A DNA stretch of 16,037 nucleotides from a bacterium (GTDB taxonomy: Bacteria > Planctomycetota > J058 > JAJDCP01), in contig JAUIEM010000226.1 in assembly GCA_030428695.1 (NCBI GenBank), positions 1 through 16,037 of the forward strand, written 5' to 3'. A model generated the notes under the pieces. It was given only the letters and a program-made list of their open reading frames with translations, was not told the DNA's origin and made no database searches. The translations under genes were made by a program, and so were the position numbers. Shown here piece after piece: positions 13,838 to 16,037 of this stretch (position 1 is its first letter; every line of letters starts with the position of its first letter).

Positions 13838-15034
13838 ATGAAAGTCGCGATCACCCACACCCGCTACACCTTCGTGGGCGGGGTCGAGAAGTACATCTTT
13901 TTCATGGTCCGGCACCTCCTCGACGCCGGCCATGAGGTGCACTACTTCTGCCACTTCTGGGAAGACGGCGCCGACCCGCGCATCCACTTCCACCGCATCC
14001 CCAACCCCTTCAAGCCGCTGCGCGCCCTCAAGGTGTGGAGCTTCGACCGCTGGAGCGAGAAGGCGGTCGCCCGCGGCGACTTCGACCTCGTCCACGGCTT
14101 CACCAAGACCTCGCGCCAGGACATCTACACCGACGGCTCCGGCTGCCTGCGCGACTACGAGGAGTACAGCCTCGGCGCGAACGCCGCCTCGCCCCTCAAG
14201 CGGGGTCTGCGCCGCGTCGGCCTGCACCGGCGCGTCGTCGAGGGCATCGAGCGCGCCCGCTTCACGCCCGGGAACTTCCACCGGGTGGTCTGCATGTCCG
14301 AGCTGGTGCGCGATCAGATCCTGCGCCGCTATCCCCTCGACCCGGACAAGGTGCTCACCCTCTACAACGGCATCGACGTCGAGCACTTCTCCCCCGCCAA
14401 CGTCGAGCTGTCGCGCGCTCTCTTGCGCGACGAGCACGGCCTCGAGCCCGACGCCTTCGTCGTCCTGCTCGTCGCCAACGACTACCGGCGCAAAGGCCTC
14501 GCGACCGTGATCGAGGCCCTCGCCCAGGTCAAGGCGGCCGGCGGCCTCGCCTCCGACAGGCCGCTGCGGCTGGCGGTGGTCGGCAAGGAGCGGGCCGCCC
14601 GGGTGCGGGAGTTCGAGCAGCGCGCGGCGGACCGCGGGGTCGCCCACGAGCTGCGCATCTTCGGCCCCCAGCGCGACATCGCCCGCTGGCACGCCGCGGC
14701 CGACCTGTTCGTCCTGCCCTCGCACTTCGACATCTTCGGGATGGTCGTCCTCGAGGCCTTCGCGACCGGCATCCCCGCGGCCGTCTGCACCCGCGCCGGC
14801 GCCGCGGAAATCGTCGACGACAGCAACGGCGTCACCTTCGACGACCCGGATGACGCCGGGGCGATCGCCGCCTTCATCCAGGCCCTCGACGCCGACCCCG
14901 CCCGGGCCCGGAAGATGGGCGAGGCCGCCCGGCGCACCGCCGAAACCTACAGCTGGCCGGCCCACATGGAGCGGCTGCTCGCCCTGTACGAAGAGGTGCG
15001 CGACGAGAAACGCGCCGCGGCGGAGGTCCGATGA
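13838..15034 (+). CDS. GT4-family glycosyltransferase, WaaG-like
   Basis: The product has 398 residues and a GT-B fold pattern. The N-terminal Rossmann half has MKVAITHTRYTFVGGVEKYI, with the Gly-Gly acceptor/donor loop at 14-15. The interdomain region has VVCMSELVRD and LYNGIDVEHFSP (NGID 177-180). The C-terminal half has FVVLLVANDYRRKGL, where the RRKG loop (Lys219) typically contacts the donor phosphate, and FVLPSHFDIFGMVVLEAFATG. That last motif is the E-x7-E site, here Asp298...Glu306. Layout and motifs resemble WaaG, the lipopolysaccharide heptose glucosyltransferase, but donor and acceptor cannot be fixed from sequence. It should act at the cytoplasmic face of the inner membrane. The leader is GC-rich with only a weak ribosome site (GGGG). 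Its TGA overlaps the next start codon (ATGA), indicating translational coupling. Confidence 0.88.
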   Translation: MKVAITHTRYTFVGGVEKYIFFMVRHLLDAGHEVHYFCHFWEDGADPRIHFHRIPNPFKPLRALKVWSFDRWSEKAVARGDFDLVHGFTKTSRQDIYTDGSGCLRDYEEYSLGANAASPLKRGLRRVGLHRRVVEGIERARFTPGNFHRVVCMSELVRDQILRRYPLDPDKVLTLYNGIDVEHFSPANVELSRALLRDEHGLEPDAFVVLLVANDYRRKGLATVIEALAQVKAAGGLASDRPLRLAVVGKERAARVREFEQRAADRGVAHELRIFGPQRDIARWHAAADLFVLPSHFDIFGMVVLEAFATGIPAAVCTRAGAAEIVDDSNGVTFDDPDDAGAIAAFIQALDADPARARKMGEAARRTAETYSWPAHMERLLALYEEVRDEKRAAAEVR

Positions 15035-16037
15035 GCCGCGCCCCCCGACTGCTGCACGTCAACACCGAGCGCACCTGGCGCGGCGGCGAGCAGCAGACCC
15101 TGTACCTGCTCGACGGCCTGCGGGCCCGCGGCGTCGACAACCTGCTCGTCGCCAAGCAGGGTGGCGCGATGGCCGCGCGGGCCAGGGCAGCCGGGCATCC
15201 GACCGTAGAGATGGAGATGGCCGGCGAGGTCGACTTCCGCGTGCCCTGGAAGCTCGCCCGGCTGATCCGCCGCACCGGCCGCAACCTGCTGCACGCGCAC
15301 ACCTCCCACGCCCACGTCTACATCCAGCTCGCGGCCCAGCTGACCTCCGGCCCGCGCCGGCCGAAGGTGATCGTGCACCGGCGGGTCGACTTCTCGATCT
15401 TCCGGCGCAGCTTCCTCGGCCTGAACTTCATCAAGTACCGCTACGGGGTCGACCGCTACATCTCCGTCTCGGAGGCGATCCGCCAGGTGCTGATCGCCGA
15501 CGGGCTGCCCGGCGCGCAGGTCTCGGTCGTCCACTCCGGCATCGACCTGTCTCGCATCGAGAACGCGCCGCAGCGGCGCGAGGCCCTGCGCCGCGAGCTC
15601 GGGGTGCGGGCCGGCGAGAGCCTGGTCGCCAACGTCGCCCACTGCGCCGACCACAAGGGCCAGACCTACCTGGTCCAGGCGGTGCCGGCCATCCTCGAGG
15701 CGCAACCGAAGACGCGCTTCGCGATCGTCGGCGACGGCGAGCTGCGCGCGTCGCTGATGGCCGAGGCGCGCAAGCTCGGGGTGGCCGAGCGCGTCGCCTT
15801 CCCCGGCTTCCGCAAAGATGTCCCCGCCCTCCTGCGCGCCTTCGACATCTTCGTGATGCCGAGCCACCAGGAGGGCCTCGGCACTTCGGTGCTCGACGCC
15901 CTCGCGGCCCGGCTGCCGGTCGTCGGCACCGAGGCGGGCGGCATCCCCGAGATCGTCGAGCACGAGCGCACCGGCCTGGTCTGCCCGGTCCGCGACCCCG
16001 CCGCGATCGCCGCCGCGGTCTCCCGCCTGCTCGCCGA
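15031..16037 (+). CDS. GT4-family glycosyltransferase (3' end beyond window)
   Basis: The frame opens at ATG 15031, with GGAGG at 15022-15026, and is still open at the window edge, giving 335 visible residues. MSRAPRLLHVNTERTWRGGE carries the N-terminal Gly-Gly loop (18-19). VDRYISVSEAIRQVL and VVHSGIDLSRIE mark the domain junction. VANVAHCADHKGQTYLVQA has Lys209-Gly in the donor-phosphate loop, and FDIFVMPSHQEGLGTSVLDA gives Glu281...Asp289 in the E-x7-E position. AGGIPEIVEHERTGL is the usual nucleotide-sugar contact region. Sugar and acceptor are not identifiable. The 4-base overlap with the preceding glycosyltransferase argues that the two act one after the other in building the same surface glycan, such as lipopolysaccharide core. 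Only a short C-terminal helix region appears to be missing. Confidence 0.88.
   Translation, partial: MSRAPRLLHVNTERTWRGGEQQTLYLLDGLRARGVDNLLVAKQGGAMAARARAAGHPTVEMEMAGEVDFRVPWKLARLIRRTGRNLLHAHTSHAHVYIQLAAQLTSGPRRPKVIVHRRVDFSIFRRSFLGLNFIKYRYGVDRYISVSEAIRQVLIADGLPGAQVSVVHSGIDLSRIENAPQRREALRRELGVRAGESLVANVAHCADHKGQTYLVQAVPAILEAQPKTRFAIVGDGELRASLMAEARKLGVAERVAFPGFRKDVPALLRAFDIFVMPSHQEGLGTSVLDALAARLPVVGTEAGGIPEIVEHERTGLVCPVRDPAAIAAAVSRLLA

Noticed and set aside
1..16037. CRISPR array, tRNA, rRNA, transposase, integrase or phage genes
   Set aside because: No spaced direct repeats, cloverleaf-like sequence, rRNA motifs or recombinase motifs were seen on either strand; the only tandem repeat is the 15-bp linker repeat.

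Overview
The window comes from a high-GC bacterium with Shine-Dalgarno-led genes. Most products carry export signals (Sec signal peptides, lipoboxes, one twin-arginine signal), and two glycosyltransferases of a cell-surface polysaccharide type close the window. The mix of secreted beta-propellers, a large signal-peptide esterase, an archaemetzincin and CGCAGAGGCGCAGAG-type intergenic repeats resembles uncultured Planctomycetota or Myxococcota-like genomes. No rRNA or marker gene is present, so this placement is a guess from gene content.

Layout. Positions 1-1746 (+) look decayed. They hold a start-less N-terminal scrap of class I fructose-bisphosphate aldolase, abutting in another frame a membrane-protein gene that has lost its start, then an exported beta-propeller gene interrupted by one in-frame TGA. 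Positions 1765-6076 (-) hold a compact set of three envelope-directed hydrolases: a secreted alpha/beta-hydrolase esterase/peptidase, a Tat-signal dienelactone hydrolase and a membrane-anchored archaemetzincin. Positions 6077-6559 have no gene and contain a near-perfect 43-bp inverted repeat. Positions 6560-8215 (-) encode a protein with an N-terminal FlgD-like beta domain and a C-terminal NlpC/P60-like Cys-His domain, with no visible signal peptide. Divergent from it, 8307-9920 (+) is a beta-propeller lipoprotein, convergent with 9962-11416 (-), a lipoprotein with a Gly/Asn-rich linker and three PrcB-like domains. A strong rho-independent terminator (11563-11587) ends a small degenerate FHA-domain gene (11610-12011, -).

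Positions 12238-13773 (+) encode a PqqD/RRE-like domain fused to a YkgJ/FliB-type cysteine cluster. A promoter-like sequence precedes two overlapping GT4 glycosyltransferase genes (13838-15034, and 15031 to the window end), which probably work in succession on a surface glycan such as lipopolysaccharide core.

No tRNA, rRNA, CRISPR array, transposase or phage gene was seen. The most unusual items are the RRE-like/YkgJ fusion, the signal-less NlpC/P60-like protein, the TGA-interrupted propeller with a hairpin just after the TGA, and the aldolase/membrane-protein junction. None amounts to a demonstrated new system.
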